A stretch of 64,000 bases of DNA from Polynucleobacter sp. HIN7 (GCF_030297595.1 NZ_AP028138.1:496001-560000); one strand, 5' to 3'. Positions 1 to 10,688 are shown, numbered from the stretch's first letter. Translations and numbers: made by a program. The notes: generated by a model not told the origin, from the sequence alone.

Positions 1-792
1 GGGTTTGGATTTCGGTGCGGTTTCTTAGGTTTATTGCATATGGAAATTGTGCAAGAGCGTTTAGAGCGGCAGTTTGATATGAGTTTGATTACAACCGCGC
101 CAACGGTTGTTTATCAGGTGGAGCAGCGTGATGGCACGAAGGTTGTGGTGGATAACCCTTCCAAAATGCCTGACCCTAGCAAGATCGAGACAATCTTAGA
201 ACCGATTGTGACAGTCAATCTGTATATGCCCCAAGAATATGTTGGCTCGGTCATTACCTTATGTACTGGTAAGCGGGGCATTCAAACCAATATGACCTAT
301 TTAGGGCGTCAAGTACAGCTCACTTATGAGTTACCAATGGCAGAAATCGTGTTGGATTTCTTTGATCGCCTGAAATCCGTCTCACGGGGTTATGCCTCGA
401 TGGATTACGAGTTCAAAGAGTATCGGCCAGCTGATGTAGTAAAGGTCGATATCCTAATTAATGGGGATCGAGTTGATGCCCTATCCATTATTGTGCATCG
501 AAGTAATAGCCAGTCACGCGGTCGCGAGGTGGTTGCTAAGATGCGCGGCATTATTCCTAGACAAATGTTTGATGTCGCAATTCAAGCGGCAATTGGTAGC
601 AATATCATTGCCAGAGAAAACGTCAAGGCTTTACGTAAGAATGTATTGGCGAAGTGCTATGGTGGTGATATTACTCGCAAGCGTAAGTTGCTCGAGAAGC
701 AAAAGGAGGGCAAGAAGCGCATGAAACAAGTGGGTAATGTTGAAATTCCGCAAGAAGCATTTTTGGCCATCCTTCAGGTGGAAGAAAAATGA
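1..792 (+). CDS. lepA: Elongation factor 4 (LepA), C-terminal part, cut by the window edge
   Basis: The reading frame is open from base 1 with no start, so the GTPase domain and domain II lie outside the window. The visible 263 residues begin with [19 protein letters not shown], the conserved LepA stretch, and end in the basic C-terminal domain ([21 protein letters not shown]) that is specific to LepA and absent from EF-G. LepA is a ribosome-binding GTPase that back-translocates or remodels stalled ribosomes. Its stop overlaps the lepB start (ATGA at 789-792), so the two are probably translationally coupled. The lepA-lepB-rnc-era order is common in Proteobacteria. Confidence 0.97.
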   Translation, partial: GFGFRCGFLGLLHMEIVQERLERQFDMSLITTAPTVVYQVEQRDGTKVVVDNPSKMPDPSKIETILEPIVTVNLYMPQEYVGSVITLCTGKRGIQTNMTYLGRQVQLTYELPMAEIVLDFFDRLKSVSRGYASMDYEFKEYRPADVVKVDILINGDRVDALSIIVHRSNSQSRGREVVAKMRGIIPRQMFDVAIQAAIGSNIIARENVKALRKNVLAKCYGGDITRKRKLLEKQKEGKKRMKQVGNVEIPQEAFLAILQVEEK

Positions 793-1592
793 ACTTTGCC
801 CTTATCTTATTCATCTTGGCCATCATCACGGGTATCGCATGGGTTGCCGATAAACTCTACTTTGCCCCACAACGCAAAGCTGCTGGAATTGAGCGGATGC
901 CACTTTGGTTGGAGTATTCGGCAAGTTTTTTCCCGGTTATTTTGGCGGTATTCATTCTGCGCTCATTTTTGATTGAGCCATTTAAGATTCCATCCGGATC
1001 GATGATTCCAACCCTGCAGATTGGAGATTTCATTGTTGTCAATAAATACACCTATGGCATTCGTTTGCCAGTAATCAACCAGAAAATTATTAATATCGGC
1101 ACCCCAAAACGGGGTGATGTGGTTGTCTTTCGTTATCCCAAAGATCAGTCGGTTGATTACATTAAACGCGTGATTGCGATTCCTGGTGATGACATCCTCT
1201 ACGAGGATAAAAAGGTCACTGTTAACGGGAAGCCACTTCAATACGCTGGTGGAGCCCCTTATCTTGATCCTGAGAGCATGCGGTATGCCAAGCTCTACCA
1301 AGAGAGCTTTCCAGCCGATCTTGGTGGTAATACTCATGAGATTTTGAATGATCCCGATCGCAGCACGATCTACCAAGGCGAGAACTTCCCTGGATCGGAG
1401 AACTGCCAATATCAAGGAACTGCACTGCGCTGTAAGGTGCCAGCAGGCCATTATTTTGTGATGGGTGATAACCGCGACAATAGTCTGGATTCGCGGTTCT
1501 GGGGATTTGTACCGGATCAAAACTTAGTTGGTCGCGCCTTTTTCATTTGGCTGAACATGGGTTCACTTGGCCGAATTGGAAGCTTTCAGTAA
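789..1592 (+). CDS. lepB: Signal peptidase I
   Basis: This 267-residue inner-membrane serine protease removes signal peptides from exported proteins. Two hydrophobic segments are visible, at about residues 2-20 and 43-62. The nucleophilic serine is in PSGSMIPT near residue 74. The general-base lysine is in [12 protein letters not shown] near residue 126. The later family box [14 protein letters not shown] is near the C-terminus. The length suits the Gram-negative enzyme. It starts inside the lepA stop and its own stop shares one base with the rnc start (taATG). Confidence 0.97.
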   Translation: MNFALILFILAIITGIAWVADKLYFAPQRKAAGIERMPLWLEYSASFFPVILAVFILRSFLIEPFKIPSGSMIPTLQIGDFIVVNKYTYGIRLPVINQKIINIGTPKRGDVVVFRYPKDQSVDYIKRVIAIPGDDILYEDKKVTVNGKPLQYAGGAPYLDPESMRYAKLYQESFPADLGGNTHEILNDPDRSTIYQGENFPGSENCQYQGTALRCKVPAGHYFVMGDNRDNSLDSRFWGFVPDQNLVGRAFFIWLNMGSLGRIGSFQ

Positions 1593-2383
1593 TGAATGCC
1601 CGGGCAACACTCGATCTTGGCCCACTGCAGGATCGCTTGGCATATCAATTTAAAAAGCCTGATTTATTAACTCAAGCTTTAACCCATCGCAGTCATAGTA
1701 AAAAGAATAATGAGCGCCTCGAGTTTCTGGGAGACTCTGTATTGAACTGTGTAGTTGCTGAGATTTTGTATGAGCGTTATGCCGATCTTGATGAGGGCGA
1801 TCTATCACGGGTACGAGCCAACTTGGTAAAGCAACAAGCGCTGTATGAAATTGCTCAAGCCTTGATGCTATCGGACTATCTCAAGCTTGGAGAAGGGGAG
1901 TTAAAAAGCGGTGGATTTCGTAGACCTTCAATCCTAGCCGATACACTTGAAGCCATTGCGGGGGCAATTTTTATTGATGGAGGATTCGAGGCGGCAAAGG
2001 CAAGTCTACGTAAACTGTACTCCACCATCTTGCAAAACGTGGATCCCAAAACCTTAGGTAAGGACGATAAAACCTTGTTACAAGAGTATCTACAGGGCTT
2101 TCAGCTACCTCTACCTACATATAACGTGGTGGCTACGACTGGCGCCGCTCACAATCAGCAGTTTGAGGTCGAGTGCATTGTTCCAAATCTTAAAGTGAGC
2201 GTAAAAGGGGAAGGGGCATCGCGGCGTGCTGCAGAACAGGGCGCTGCAAAAATTGCTTTGGTTGCTGTACAAAAAGCCTTGCCACAAGAGTCGCGTAAGC
2301 CCAAGAAGACTCGTGCTGCAAAAAAGAAAGCTGCCAAAGCCGATCCGGTTAAAGGGCAGTTACCTCTTAAGTTAAAGGATTGA
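1592..2383 (+). CDS. rnc: Ribonuclease III
   Basis: This 263-residue double-strand-specific RNase processes rRNA precursors and structured mRNAs. The catalytic signature [17 protein letters not shown] is near residue 40, with the downstream acidic motif [16 protein letters not shown] dsRNA-binding domain follows ([18 protein letters not shown] to [12 protein letters not shown]). The last 35 residues form a Lys/Ala-rich tail ([15 protein letters not shown]) beyond the usual end, probably an RNA-binding extension. I chose ATG 1592, which overlaps the lepB stop by one base. An in-frame ATG at 1547 would lie deep inside lepB and has no family support. Confidence 0.95.
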   Translation: MNARATLDLGPLQDRLAYQFKKPDLLTQALTHRSHSKKNNERLEFLGDSVLNCVVAEILYERYADLDEGDLSRVRANLVKQQALYEIAQALMLSDYLKLGEGELKSGGFRRPSILADTLEAIAGAIFIDGGFEAAKASLRKLYSTILQNVDPKTLGKDDKTLLQEYLQGFQLPLPTYNVVATTGAAHNQQFEVECIVPNLKVSVKGEGASRRAAEQGAAKIALVAVQKALPQESRKPKKTRAAKKKAAKADPVKGQLPLKLKD

Positions 2384-2384
2384 A

Positions 2385-3347
2385 GTGTTTAGGTGCGGCA
2401 CGATCGCATTAGTGGGCAGGCCCAATATGGGCAAATCCACCTTATTAAATGCACTTGTAGGTCAAAAAATTAGCATCACATCGCGCAAAGCGCAAACTAC
2501 CCGTTACCGAATTGCGGGGGTGCAAACGCGTGAGCACGCGCAGTTTATCTTTATCGATACTCCGGGCTTTCAGACGCGCGTCATGAATACCCTTAATCAA
2601 ACCCTCAATCGAACCGTGACCAGCACTTTGCACGACGTTGATGTTATCTGTTTCATTGTGGAGGCGGGTTACTGGGGTGCCGATGATGTCAACGTTTTGC
2701 GTTTATTACCAAATGACAAGCCGGTACTATTAGTTGCAAATAAGCTGGATTTATTTGCGTCGCGTTTTGATAATTCCGACGCTCGTGATCTGGAACTTTT
2801 TGAGTTCATGAAAAAAATGGCACAGCCATGGGGGGCAATTGCCGAGCAAACCAAGGGTTGTGAAGCGCAAACAATTGCAAGTCCTGAGCAAACCTTTGCT
2901 GAAGTGATTCCAATGAGTGGTAAGAACAAGGATGATATTGAACGCTTATTGGATTTAATTGCAGAGTATTTGCCGGAGGGCGAGGCGCGATACGAACCGG
3001 ACACTCTGACGGATCGTAGCGAACGCTTTATGGCTGCTGAGATCTTGCGCGAGAAGGTGTTTCGTTATACCGGTGATGAGTTGCCGTACTCAAGCTCTGT
3101 GGTGATAGACCAGTTCAAGCTAGATGGCAAAATGCGACGTATTGCTGCAACCATTCTGGTAGATCGTGACAGTCATAAGGCAATGATCATTGGCCAGAAA
3201 GGTGAGCGGCTAAAAAAGATCTCGACCGAAGCTCGTTTAGACATGGAAGCATTGTTTGATAGCAAAGTTTTCTTGGAGACTTGGGTGAAGGTGAAGCGGG
3301 GATGGGCGGATGACCTTGCTGAACTACGTGCTCAGGGTTTGGAATAA
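2385..3347 (+). CDS. era: GTPase Era, 16S rRNA maturation
   Basis: Era binds the 3' end of 16S rRNA and couples small-subunit assembly to growth. The 320-residue product shows G1 [10 protein letters not shown]3 DTPGF and G4 NKLD, then a KH RNA-binding domain with the [13 protein letters not shown] loop and the terminal [10 protein letters not shown]. The start is GTG 2385, one base after the rnc stop. Compared with E. coli Era (about 301 residues), there is an insertion of roughly 25 residues between the G4 helix and the VIPMSGKN strand ([18 protein letters not shown] region). G1 carries Met where Val is usual. Confidence 0.96.
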   Translation: MFRCGTIALVGRPNMGKSTLLNALVGQKISITSRKAQTTRYRIAGVQTREHAQFIFIDTPGFQTRVMNTLNQTLNRTVTSTLHDVDVICFIVEAGYWGADDVNVLRLLPNDKPVLLVANKLDLFASRFDNSDARDLELFEFMKKMAQPWGAIAEQTKGCEAQTIASPEQTFAEVIPMSGKNKDDIERLLDLIAEYLPEGEARYEPDTLTDRSERFMAAEILREKVFRYTGDELPYSSSVVIDQFKLDGKMRRIAATILVDRDSHKAMIIGQKGERLKKISTEARLDMEALFDSKVFLETWVKVKRGWADDLAELRAQGLE

Positions 3348-4082
3348 ATGGCAGGAACTCGTGTTCTGGATGAGCCGGGATTTGTACTGCACAGTATTCC
3401 CTATAAAGAGACAAGCTTAATTCTGGATGTATTTACCCGTTCGCACGGACGACTGGCATTAATCGCTAAAGGTGCGAAGCGCCCTCATTCGAGCTTACGA
3501 CCAGTTCTGCAGCGCTTTCAGCCACTGCTCATCTCGTGGAGTGGTAAATCAGAACTGAGAACTCTCACTAAATCAGAATGGGTCGGAGGTTCTCCGGCTT
3601 TGGTTGGAGATGCACTTTTGTGTGGTTTCTATCTCAATGAGTTGCTGGTGAAGTTTTTGGCTAGAGAAGATGCCTACGAGTCGCTCTACGATCATTATGC
3701 CGAGACAGTTTATGCGCTCTCACAAATCGAGTCCTCCGGACCATCAATCGAGCAAACCTTAAGACCATTTGAGCTGGCCCTTTTGCGAGAGACTGGATAT
3801 GCTGCAGCTCTTGATCATTGTGTGGAGACCCGCTCCCAACTAATTGATGGCGAGCGATATGTCTATCAGCCCGAGAAGGGGATCCGTCCATGGCAACCCG
3901 ATGACCCCAGTCATTGGCCGGTACTTGAGGGGTCGGCACTGCGAGCCATGGCGCAGGGAGACTTTTCGGGATCAGAGACCCTAAGCCAGAGCAAACAATT
4001 AATGCGTTTCCTCTTAGGTATTCACTTGCAAGATCAGACTTTGACCACTCGTCAAATCTTGATTGATCTAAAAAAGATCTAA
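3348..4082 (+). CDS. recO: DNA repair protein RecO
   Basis: RecO works with RecR to load RecA on SSB-coated single-stranded DNA. The 244-residue protein has the N-terminal OB fold ([37 protein letters not shown]) and then a helical region. It directly abuts the era stop with no spacer. The era-recO-pdxJ order is typical of Proteobacteria. The zinc-binding cysteines of some RecO proteins are not obvious here. Confidence 0.94.
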   Translation: MAGTRVLDEPGFVLHSIPYKETSLILDVFTRSHGRLALIAKGAKRPHSSLRPVLQRFQPLLISWSGKSELRTLTKSEWVGGSPALVGDALLCGFYLNELLVKFLAREDAYESLYDHYAETVYALSQIESSGPSIEQTLRPFELALLRETGYAAALDHCVETRSQLIDGERYVYQPEKGIRPWQPDDPSHWPVLEGSALRAMAQGDFSGSETLSQSKQLMRFLLGIHLQDQTLTTRQILIDLKKI

Positions 4083-4090
4083 GTGGGACT

Positions 4091-4837
4091 ATGGCTTTAA
4101 TATTAGGTATGGCCCCACTAGAGCTCGGAATCAATATCGATCACGTTGCAACCCTGCGTAATGCTCGGGGGACATGCTATCCCGATCCACTCATGGCGGC
4201 ACAAATTGCCGAAGCAGCAGGCGCTGATTTGATCACCTTGCATTTACGTGAGGATCGGCGTCATATCAAAGATGCCGATTTATTTGCGCTTCGACCCTTG
4301 ATTCGAACCCGTATGAACTTGGAATGTGCAATTACAGCGGAGATGCTGGGCATTGCGATTCAGGTTAAGCCGCAGGATGTGTGCTTGGTCCCTGAGAAGC
4401 GGACCGAAATTACTACCGAAGGCGGGCTCGATGTGATCACTCATCAGAATCAAGTCCATTCTGCTACCAAACAACTACAGGCTGCTGGTATTCGGGTATC
4501 ACTCTTTATTGATCCAGACCATCGCCAAATTGATGTCGCTAAGGAGCTTGGAGCACATGTAATTGAGTTACACACTGGAGCCTATGCAGATGCTCAAATA
4601 GAGCATCAATCATTTGAGCTGCAGCGAATTACAGAGGCTGCACGCTATGCAAAGAGTTTAGGTTTTCGAGTCAATGCCGGACACGGTTTGAATGAGCAAA
4701 ATGTTCAGCCCATCGCCAAAATCCCTGAAATTAGCGAGCTAAATATTGGCCATGCGATCATTGCAGAGGCTATTTTTAAGGGTCTTCCCAATGCGATTCG
4801 GGATATGCGTAGACTCATGAATGAGGCGCGTTCGTAA
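4091..4837 (+). CDS. pdxJ: Pyridoxine 5'-phosphate synthase
   Basis: PdxJ condenses 1-deoxyxylulose 5-phosphate with 3-amino-2-oxopropyl phosphate, the last step of de novo vitamin B6 synthesis. This is a 248-residue TIM barrel with the family start [16 protein letters not shown], then [39 protein letters not shown] and VNAGHGLN. The true start may be ATG 4091 or ATG 4109; the second gives the more usual N-terminus. The stop overlaps the acpS start by one base (TAATG). Confidence 0.96.
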   Translation: MALILGMAPLELGINIDHVATLRNARGTCYPDPLMAAQIAEAAGADLITLHLREDRRHIKDADLFALRPLIRTRMNLECAITAEMLGIAIQVKPQDVCLVPEKRTEITTEGGLDVITHQNQVHSATKQLQAAGIRVSLFIDPDHRQIDVAKELGAHVIELHTGAYADAQIEHQSFELQRITEAARYAKSLGFRVNAGHGLNEQNVQPIAKIPEISELNIGHAIIAEAIFKGLPNAIRDMRRLMNEARS

Positions 4838-5271
4838 TGATTGTCGGGATTGGTACTGATCTCTTACAGATGGGTCGACTGCAGTCGGCTTATGAGCGCA
4901 CCCAAGGTCGCTTAGCCAAGCGGGTTTTGGGGGATGAGGAGTATCAGGTGTTTCAACAGCGACTTAGCCGTAATCGCAAGCGGGGAATGGCCTACTTGGC
5001 TACCCGTTTTGCTGCTAAGGAGGCGTTTTCAAAAGCGATTGGCTTGGGTATGCACATGCCAATGAGTTGGCGATCTTTGCAAACACTCAATGAGCCCAGT
5101 GGCAAGCCTTATACAAAATATTCTGGGGCTCTGTTGCAGTTTATGGAAGATAAACAATGGCATGCGCATGTCACAGTGACTGACGAGCAAGAAATGGTGA
5201 TGGCGTTTGTGGTTGTCAGTTACGGCACACCCATTGTTACCAGCTTTGATCCACAAAACTATCTTGGATGA
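4837..5271 (+). CDS. acpS: Holo-[acyl-carrier-protein] synthase
   Basis: AcpS moves 4'-phosphopantetheine from CoA to the serine of acyl carrier protein, activating fatty acid synthesis. In the 144-residue product the metal-binding aspartate is in MIVGIGTDL and the glutamate in ATRFAAKEAFSKAIG. The C-terminus (about 15 residues after VVVSYGTP) is a little longer than in short homologues. It is coupled to pdxJ by TAATG, the usual arrangement. Confidence 0.95.
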   Translation: MIVGIGTDLLQMGRLQSAYERTQGRLAKRVLGDEEYQVFQQRLSRNRKRGMAYLATRFAAKEAFSKAIGLGMHMPMSWRSLQTLNEPSGKPYTKYSGALLQFMEDKQWHAHVTVTDEQEMVMAFVVVSYGTPIVTSFDPQNYLG

Positions 5272-5275
5272 GACC

Positions 5276-6352
5276 GTGGCAACCCAAAAAAAATCGACTT
5301 ATAACCCAGGCCCCATTATTTTGGATGTTGAGGGGCTTACCTTAAACCAACACGATATCCGACGCATAAAAAATCCCTTGACGGGAGGCGTAATTTTATT
5401 CGGGCGGAACTTCCAATCTCGTAAACAATTAACTGCACTCACTAAATCAATCAAGCAAGTCCGCTCTGACATTCTGATATGCATTGATCATGAGGGAGGT
5501 CGAGTACAACGTTGTAAAACGGATGGGTTTACGCATCTTCCTGCTATGCGCCGCCTGGGTGATCTATGGATGCGCAATGGAGTTGGGGCAAGCTCTGCAA
5601 TTTCCGCGATGAAGGCAGCAACCGCATGCGGCTACGTGCTTGCAACCGAGCTAAGAGCGTGTGGAGTTGACTTTAGTTTCACACCCGTTTTGGACTTGGA
5701 TTATGCCCGCAGTGGTGTGATTGGCGATCGCTCATTTCATCGCAACCCAGAAATTGTGTATGTTCTAGCAAAAAGCTTGAATGAGGGACTCCGCTTAGGT
5801 GATATGGCTAATTGCGGTAAGCACTTCCCGGGACATGGATGGGCTGAGGCAGACTCTCATATTGCTATTCCCCAAGACGAACGCTCACTAAAATTAATTG
5901 AGAGTGATGATATGAAGCCGTATGAGTGGCTTGATATCAGTCTTGCCTCGGTGATGCCCGCTCATGTGATTTATCCAAAGGTTGATGCATTACCCGCTGG
6001 CTTTTCTAGTATTTGGTTGCAAACCATCTTACGTAAAAAGCTAAAGTTTGGTGGAGTGATTTTTAGTGACGACCTCTCCATGGAGGGGGCCAGTGTTGCT
6101 GGTGATGTGGTGCAGGGTGCTCAATTAGCACTCAAGGCAGGATGTGACGCGGTACTGATTTGTAATCGCCCCGATCTTGCTGATCGCTTACTCAATGAAC
6201 TAAGCGTTTCTCCAAAGAAATTCACAGAGTCTGCAACGCGACTCAAGAAATTATTTCCGAAGGGTGAATCTCAGTCCTGGGATGAGTTGCATAAAAACGA
6301 TGAGTATCTGCATGCCAAGGATTTATTAAAAACCCTTGGCCTTACTCATTAG
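5276..6352 (+). CDS. nagZ: Beta-N-acetylhexosaminidase, glycoside hydrolase family 3
   Basis: NagZ removes N-acetylglucosamine from anhydromuropeptides in cytosolic cell-wall recycling. The barrel begins at [13 protein letters not shown]. Family motifs are [10 protein letters not shown], the loop [18 protein letters not shown] with the catalytic Asp-Ser-His, and [10 protein letters not shown] with the nucleophilic aspartate. I chose GTG 5276 (358 residues), four bases after the acpS stop. TTG 5264 would add four residues. The reading frame stays open further upstream inside acpS, but that part does not look like NagZ. Its stop overlaps the efp stop on the other strand by four bases. Confidence 0.92.
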   Translation: MATQKKSTYNPGPIILDVEGLTLNQHDIRRIKNPLTGGVILFGRNFQSRKQLTALTKSIKQVRSDILICIDHEGGRVQRCKTDGFTHLPAMRRLGDLWMRNGVGASSAISAMKAATACGYVLATELRACGVDFSFTPVLDLDYARSGVIGDRSFHRNPEIVYVLAKSLNEGLRLGDMANCGKHFPGHGWAEADSHIAIPQDERSLKLIESDDMKPYEWLDISLASVMPAHVIYPKVDALPAGFSSIWLQTILRKKLKFGGVIFSDDLSMEGASVAGDVVQGAQLALKAGCDAVLICNRPDLADRLLNELSVSPKKFTESATRLKKLFPKGESQSWDELHKNDEYLHAKDLLKTLGLTH

Positions 6353-6909
6353 TTAGCGCGACTACGATATTCGCCGGTACGGGTATCGATTTCAATCTTG
6401 TCCCCGGTATTGCAGAACAAGGGAACTTGAATCTCAAAGCCGGTTGCAATTTTGGCGCTTTTGAGAACCTTACCGGAGCTGGTATCCCCTTTAACAGCGG
6501 GTTCGGTATAGGTAATTTCGCGAACTACTGTGGTGGGTAATTCCACTGAGATGGCTCGGCCGTCATAAAAAACAACCTCAACCGCCATCCCTTCTTCGAG
6601 GTAATTGAGTGAATCACCCATATTGTCTTTCTCGACCTCATATTGGTTGTAGTCGCCGTCCATAAAAGTGTACATTGGGTCTGCAAAATAGGAGTAGGTG
6701 CAATCCTTCTTCTCAAGAATCACAACATCGAATTTATCGTCCGCTTTGTAAACACCCTCATTTGGCGCCGCTGTTAATAGGTTCTTGTACTTCATTTTGA
6801 CTACAGCCGAGTTGCGGCCAGAGCGGCTGTATTCGTGTTTCTGGACCACCATGGGGTCACCATTAATCATGACAACATTACCCACGCGGAGTTCTTGAGC
6901 GATTTTCAT
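6349..6909 (-). CDS. efp: Elongation factor P, arginine-32 type
   Basis: EF-P rescues ribosomes stalled at polyproline. The 186-residue protein has the KOW-like N-terminal domain followed by two OB domains ([32 protein letters not shown]). The tip of domain I reads [12 protein letters not shown]. Counting from the start, the residue that enters the peptidyl-transferase centre is Arg32, not the lysine modified by EpmA/EpmB. In the known family this arginine is rhamnosylated by EarP, and earP is the next gene upstream on the same strand, 79 bases away. No terminator is obvious between them, so co-transcription is likely. Confidence 0.97.
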   Translation of the reverse strand: MKIAQELRVGNVVMINGDPMVVQKHEYSRSGRNSAVVKMKYKNLLTAAPNEGVYKADDKFDVVILEKKDCTYSYFADPMYTFMDGDYNQYEVEKDNMGDSLNYLEEGMAVEVVFYDGRAISVELPTTVVREITYTEPAVKGDTSSGKVLKSAKIATGFEIQVPLFCNTGDKIEIDTRTGEYRSRAN

Positions 6910-6988
6910 AATAATTCCTGATATAAACGGATATTGGCTCCTATTGGGGCCAACTGATTCAAACCTAGTATTTTAACTGGTTAATGAT

Positions 6989-8032
6989 TTAACTGACAAA
7001 CCGAACTAATCTGCCCACTAAGCCGCCATCGGATTGGCGATCAATTATGGCTCTTTGCCAGTGTTTGGCATGCTCTAACCACATCGGTAGTTGGTCCCAC
7101 CAGTTTTGAGCCCCCCGCCAATTCATTGCATCTGTAATGAGGTTTTGCAGTCGTGGATCGACACCCTCAAGGTAGAGATCTAAAAAAGCGTTGAGCTTGG
7201 TGTAATGCACGCCGTCATCTTGAGGATAGATATTCCAAATAAAGGGCTTGCCTGCTAACTGCGCCCGAATAAAGGAATCTTCCCCGCGCACAATGTTGAA
7301 ATCACAGTGTGCTAAGAGCCAGTCATAATCATCTTGTGGAATAAACGGCATCGAGATCAGATTTAAATTTGGCCAATGGTGTTGTTGTAGATTGAGCAGC
7401 TGCGCATTACCAAATGCTAAAAAAATATTAAAGGGCTCTCCCAGTTGATTAAGGTTTACGAGCCATTCTTTAATTGGCGCCCCGGGATACGAAAAAATAC
7501 TCAGTTTTTTTGAATCGGCCCGAGACTGTTGCCAGATTGTCTTTAGGCTCTTGGGGCAATCCTCTTGATCATTTTTTGGAAGGGGATCAAGCAATAGGCC
7601 TCCAGTATTGGCTTGAAATCCTGGAAAGAAGAAATACTTTTGTAAACCATGCGTATTAGGGGATGGTTTGCCATGAAAGTCCGCAACCCATGGCTCTGCA
7701 CTTAAATACTCGAGATGAATCAGAATCGGCTTTTGGGGGGCGACCAAAATGCTATTGAGATAGCGGGTGGGTAGCTCACATGAAAACGCTTGGATTACAA
7801 CATCGGGAAGCTCTGGCGGATGCCGGGCATTTTGATAACTGGTTTCCCAGGGAAGAACCTCAATACCCTTAAGATGGGATTGTTCCATCATGATGAGTTG
7901 TAGGGTATGCAAATCATCGCAAAATAGGCGTATATTTTGATCGTATTGAGTTGCCAGTGATCGTGCTAGACGCCAGCAAATACCCGCATCGCCATAGTTA
8001 TCGATAATTTGGCAGAAAATATCCCAACGCAT
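6989..8032 (-). CDS. earP: EF-P arginine rhamnosyltransferase
   Basis: EarP (formerly DUF2331) transfers rhamnose from TDP-rhamnose to Arg32 of EF-P. The 347-residue protein starts [23 protein letters not shown]. Asp11 and Asp15 fit the two N-terminal aspartates known to matter in Pseudomonas Ear[24 protein letters not shown], at about residue 256, carries the conserved glutamate of the donor-binding pocket. It lies just upstream of efp and is probably transcribed with it. Its start codon overlaps the uvrC start codon on the opposite strand by two bases. TDP-rhamnose synthesis genes must lie outside this window. Confidence 0.95.
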   Translation of the reverse strand: MRWDIFCQIIDNYGDAGICWRLARSLATQYDQNIRLFCDDLHTLQLIMMEQSHLKGIEVLPWETSYQNARHPPELPDVVIQAFSCELPTRYLNSILVAPQKPILIHLEYLSAEPWVADFHGKPSPNTHGLQKYFFFPGFQANTGGLLLDPLPKNDQEDCPKSLKTIWQQSRADSKKLSIFSYPGAPIKEWLVNLNQLGEPFNIFLAFGNAQLLNLQQHHWPNLNLISMPFIPQDDYDWLLAHCDFNIVRGEDSFIRAQLAGKPFIWNIYPQDDGVHYTKLNAFLDLYLEGVDPRLQNLITDAMNWRGAQNWWDQLPMWLEHAKHWQRAIIDRQSDGGLVGRLVRFVS

Positions 8033-9911
8033 GACTAATTTACTTCCTGAATCCTTACGAATTGATTTAAAGGGACTTCCTGGGCTACCAGGCGTCTATC
8101 GTTTTTTTGATGAGTCAGGCCATATCTTATATGTTGGCAAAGCCAAGGATCTCAAACGGCGGGTCTCGAGTTATTTTCAAAAGAATAACCACTCCCCTCG
8201 AATTGAGCGAATGGTCAAGCGCATTATCCGTTTCGAAATCACGATTACTCGCACCGAAACGGAGGCCTTGATTCTTGAAAATAATCTGATTAAAGAATAC
8301 AGCCCACCGTTCAATATTCTTTTTAGAGATGACAAATCCTATCCTTACCTGATGCTTACAGGGCATGATTACCCTCGTTTAGCCTCCTATCGCGGCAAGA
8401 TTGATCGACGCAATCGTTACTTTGGCCCCTTCCCGAACTCTTGGGCAGTTCGTAATAGCGTGCAAATTTTGCAAAAAGTATTTCGTTTGCGAACCTGTGA
8501 GGATACGATTTTTCGTAATCGAAGTCGCCCCTGTCTCTTGCATCAAATTCATCGCTGTAGTGCACCATGCGTGGGTAAGTTGACCAAGGAGCAATACTCT
8601 CAAGATGTTGGTCAAGCCCTGCGATTCTTGGAAGGTAACCACCAAGTTGTTTTGGCTGAACTAGAGCGCGAGATGGAAAACTATAGTGCTGCTATGGAGT
8701 TTGAGATGGCTGCTGTAATTCGTGATCGTATCGCTGACTTATCCAATGTTCTTCAGCAGCAGTCTATGGATGTGGCGGCCGAAGGGGAGGGCGATGTTGA
8801 TATTTTGGCGGCTGCCGAAATCGATGGCCAAATTTGTGTCAATTTAGCGATGGTTCGTGGCGGCCGTCACTTGGGGGATCGTGCCTATTTTTCCAAGGGT
8901 CTAAAGTCATCCGAAGATGAGCCGATTGATCTCCAGATCATTCTTGAAACATTTATTCAGCAACACTATTTATCGACCGATTCATCTTCTGACCTAGCCG
9001 TGATCACACCCCCTGTCATGATTACGAACGTACCATTCAAGGGCGAACGTGCGCAAGCGATCTGTCAAGCACAGACGGAGCGCTCGGCACGACCCATTTC
9101 GTTTTTGTTCCAGCCACAGGGTCAGCGCAAGCATTGGTTAGCGATGGCCGAGGGGAATGCCAAGATTGCCTTGCTGCGGCGCATTGCAGAAGCGGGCGGA
9201 CAACTGGCTCGGGTTCGAGCACTTACAGATGCACTTGGTATCGATTTGGAGCAGCTTGATCAATTACGCATTGAGTGCTTTGATATTAGTCACACATCTG
9301 GTGAAGCTACTCAAGCATCTTGCGTAGTCTTTGCCAAAAATGAACTCCAACCCAGTGAGTATCGACGCTTTAACATTACTGGCATTACAGCCGGAGATGA
9401 TTACGCAGCGATGCAGCAAGTATTACAACGCCGCTATGCAAATTTTCAGGAAATCCCAGCCGACAAAGTGCCACAACTCGTTCTCATTGATGGCGGTAAG
9501 GGTCAGGTAGAAGTAGCCAGGAAGGTCTTCAGTGAGCTCGGTATTGATATTGGGCTAATTGTTGGTGTTGCCAAAGGAGAGGACCGTAAGGTTGGTCTAG
9601 AAACGCTGATCTTTGCTGATGAGCGGGAGCCCATCCGATTGGGTTCGGATAGCCAGGCGCTCATGTTGATTGCACAGATTCGGGATGAAGCGCATCGTTT
9701 TGCAATTACCGGGATGCGTGCCAAGCGTGCTAAGTCAAGGACTGTTTCTAGGCTTGAAGAGATGGAGGGCATTGGGGCCAAGCGTCGACAAAAACTATTA
9801 GCGCGCTTTGGTGGGTTGCGGGGGGTTGCAAATGCAACCGTTGAAGAGTTAGCGAGCGTGGAGGGAATTTCTCAAACTCTCGCGGAGCAGATATACCGTC
9901 AGCTTCATTAA
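8031..9911 (+). CDS. uvrC: UvrABC system protein C, excision nuclease
   Basis: UvrC makes both incisions around bulky DNA lesions. The 626-residue product has the N-terminal GIY-YIG nuclease ([31 protein letters not shown]), the cysteine-bearing region around [17 protein letters not shown], a UVR motif near [12 protein letters not shown], the RNase H-like C-terminal nuclease ([25 protein letters not shown]) and a terminal double helix-hairpin-helix ([18 protein letters not shown]). ATG 8031 fits the usual N-terminus closely. Its 5' end overlaps that of earP, so the promoter must lie inside earP. Confidence 0.97.
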   Translation: MTNLLPESLRIDLKGLPGLPGVYRFFDESGHILYVGKAKDLKRRVSSYFQKNNHSPRIERMVKRIIRFEITITRTETEALILENNLIKEYSPPFNILFRDDKSYPYLMLTGHDYPRLASYRGKIDRRNRYFGPFPNSWAVRNSVQILQKVFRLRTCEDTIFRNRSRPCLLHQIHRCSAPCVGKLTKEQYSQDVGQALRFLEGNHQVVLAELEREMENYSAAMEFEMAAVIRDRIADLSNVLQQQSMDVAAEGEGDVDILAAAEIDGQICVNLAMVRGGRHLGDRAYFSKGLKSSEDEPIDLQIILETFIQQHYLSTDSSSDLAVITPPVMITNVPFKGERAQAICQAQTERSARPISFLFQPQGQRKHWLAMAEGNAKIALLRRIAEAGGQLARVRALTDALGIDLEQLDQLRIECFDISHTSGEATQASCVVFAKNELQPSEYRRFNITGITAGDDYAAMQQVLQRRYANFQEIPADKVPQLVLIDGGKGQVEVARKVFSELGIDIGLIVGVAKGEDRKVGLETLIFADEREPIRLGSDSQALMLIAQIRDEAHRFAITGMRAKRAKSRTVSRLEEMEGIGAKRRQKLLARFGGLRGVANATVEELASVEGISQTLAEQIYRQLH

Positions 9912-9941
9912 TCGATCAATTAAATCGTTTATTCTCCAAAA

Positions 9942-10511
9942 ATGCCATTTAATTTACCCATCGCCTTGACCTGGCTGCGTGTAGCAGCCATTCCATTATT
10001 GGTGGGGATTTTCTATTTACCCAATGATTGGTTGTCACTGCCCGAAAAAAATATCGTTTCAACAGGCCTTTTTGTATTTGCCGCCATTACGGATTGGTTA
10101 GATGGATTCTTAGCAAGACGGATGAACCAAGAGTCGGCCTTTGGTCAGTTTTTAGATCCTGTAGCAGATAAATTAATTGTGGCTGCTGCTTTGCTGGTAT
10201 TGCTCAATTTAGATCGGGTGCAGGCCTGGGTCGCATTAGTCATTATTGGCCGTGAGATCACAATTTCTGCTCTGCGTGAGTGGATGGCGCAAGTTGGTGC
10301 GTCACGCAGCGTTGCCGTCCATATGGTCGGTAAATTAAAAACGACTGCCCAATTAATTGCCATCCCCTTCTTGCTCTTTAATGGGCAAATTTTGGGTATC
10401 CATAGCTCTCTTTTGGGGACTTGGCTGATTTGGATTGCAGCTTTTCTCACGCTTTGGTCCATGTTTTATTATCTACAAAAGGCGTTACCGCAATTAACCA
10501 ATAAGCCGTAA
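9942..10511 (+). CDS. pgsA: CDP-diacylglycerol-glycerol-3-phosphate 3-phosphatidyltransferase
   Basis: PgsA makes phosphatidylglycerol phosphate, the first committed step to phosphatidylglycerol and cardiolipin, in the inner membrane. The 189-residue protein carries the CDP-alcohol phosphotransferase signature DWLDGFLARRMNQESAFGQFLDPVADK (spaced as DG-x2-AR-x8-G-x3-D-x3-D), and four or five hydrophobic segments. It sits 30 bases after uvrC, the same uvrC-pgsA pairing as in many Proteobacteria, followed by tRNA genes. Confidence 0.96.
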   Translation: MPFNLPIALTWLRVAAIPLLVGIFYLPNDWLSLPEKNIVSTGLFVFAAITDWLDGFLARRMNQESAFGQFLDPVADKLIVAAALLVLLNLDRVQAWVALVIIGREITISALREWMAQVGASRSVAVHMVGKLKTTAQLIAIPFLLFNGQILGIHSSLLGTWLIWIAAFLTLWSMFYYLQKALPQLTNKP

Positions 10512-10553
10512 AACTAGGAAATTTTGCTAATTAGGACCCCATCCCTGAATCTT

Positions 10554-10562
10554 TGCTAAACT
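10554..10562 (+). promoter_or_regulatory. Possible extended -10 promoter of the tRNA-Gly gene
   Basis: TGC-TAAACT at 10554-10562 fits an extended -10 element (TGn followed by a TATAAT-like hexamer) and would start transcription at about 10569, eight bases before the tRNA. No convincing -35 hexamer stands at the normal distance, so this is tentative. Transcription from pgsA could also read into the tRNA. Confidence 0.35.
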
Positions 10563-10576
10563 GTCGATCCTGTAAT

Positions 10577-10652
10577 GCGGGAATAGCTCAGTTGGTAGAG
10601 CGCAACCTTGCCAAGGTTGAGGTCGCGAGTTCGAGCCTCGTTTCCCGCTCCA
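10577..10652 (+). tRNA. tRNA-Gly (anticodon GCC)
   Basis: A 76-base tRNA with the CCA end encoded. The acceptor stem is GCGGGAA/TTCCCGC, the D-loop contains AGCTCAGTTGGTAGAGC, the anticodon loop reads CTTGCCAAG (anticodon GCC), the T-arm contains GTTCGAGCC, and the discriminator base is U73, as expected for tRNA-Gly. Confidence 0.97.
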
Positions 10653-10659
10653 TTCATTG

Positions 10660-10688
10660 ATGGGAAGCCCCAAAAGCTTCCCATTTTG
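10660..10688 (+). terminator. Intrinsic terminator between tRNA-Gly and tRNA-Cys
   Basis: ATGGGAAGC (10660-10668) pairs perfectly with GCTTCCCAT (10676-10684) across a seven-base loop, and a run of thymines (TTTTGTTT) follows. It sits eight bases after tRNA-Gly and 40 bases before tRNA-Cys. The Cys tRNA therefore needs partial read-through or its own weak promoter in 10689-10724, where I see no clear one. Confidence 0.8.

Noticed and set aside
963..1520. Long open frame (185 codons) on the minus strand across lepB
   Set aside because: It is antisense to the fully conserved lepB, shows no recognisable domain and has no upstream ribosome site. It is a by-product of lepB codon use.
3661..4134. 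157-codon minus-strand frame across recO
   Set aside because: It overlaps recO completely and crosses into pdxJ, with no motif. recO is clearly the real gene.
6930..6955. TTGGC/GCCAA inverted repeat between efp and earP as a terminator
   Set aside because: Only five pairs and no thymine run; it would also separate earP from efp, which are expected to be co-expressed.
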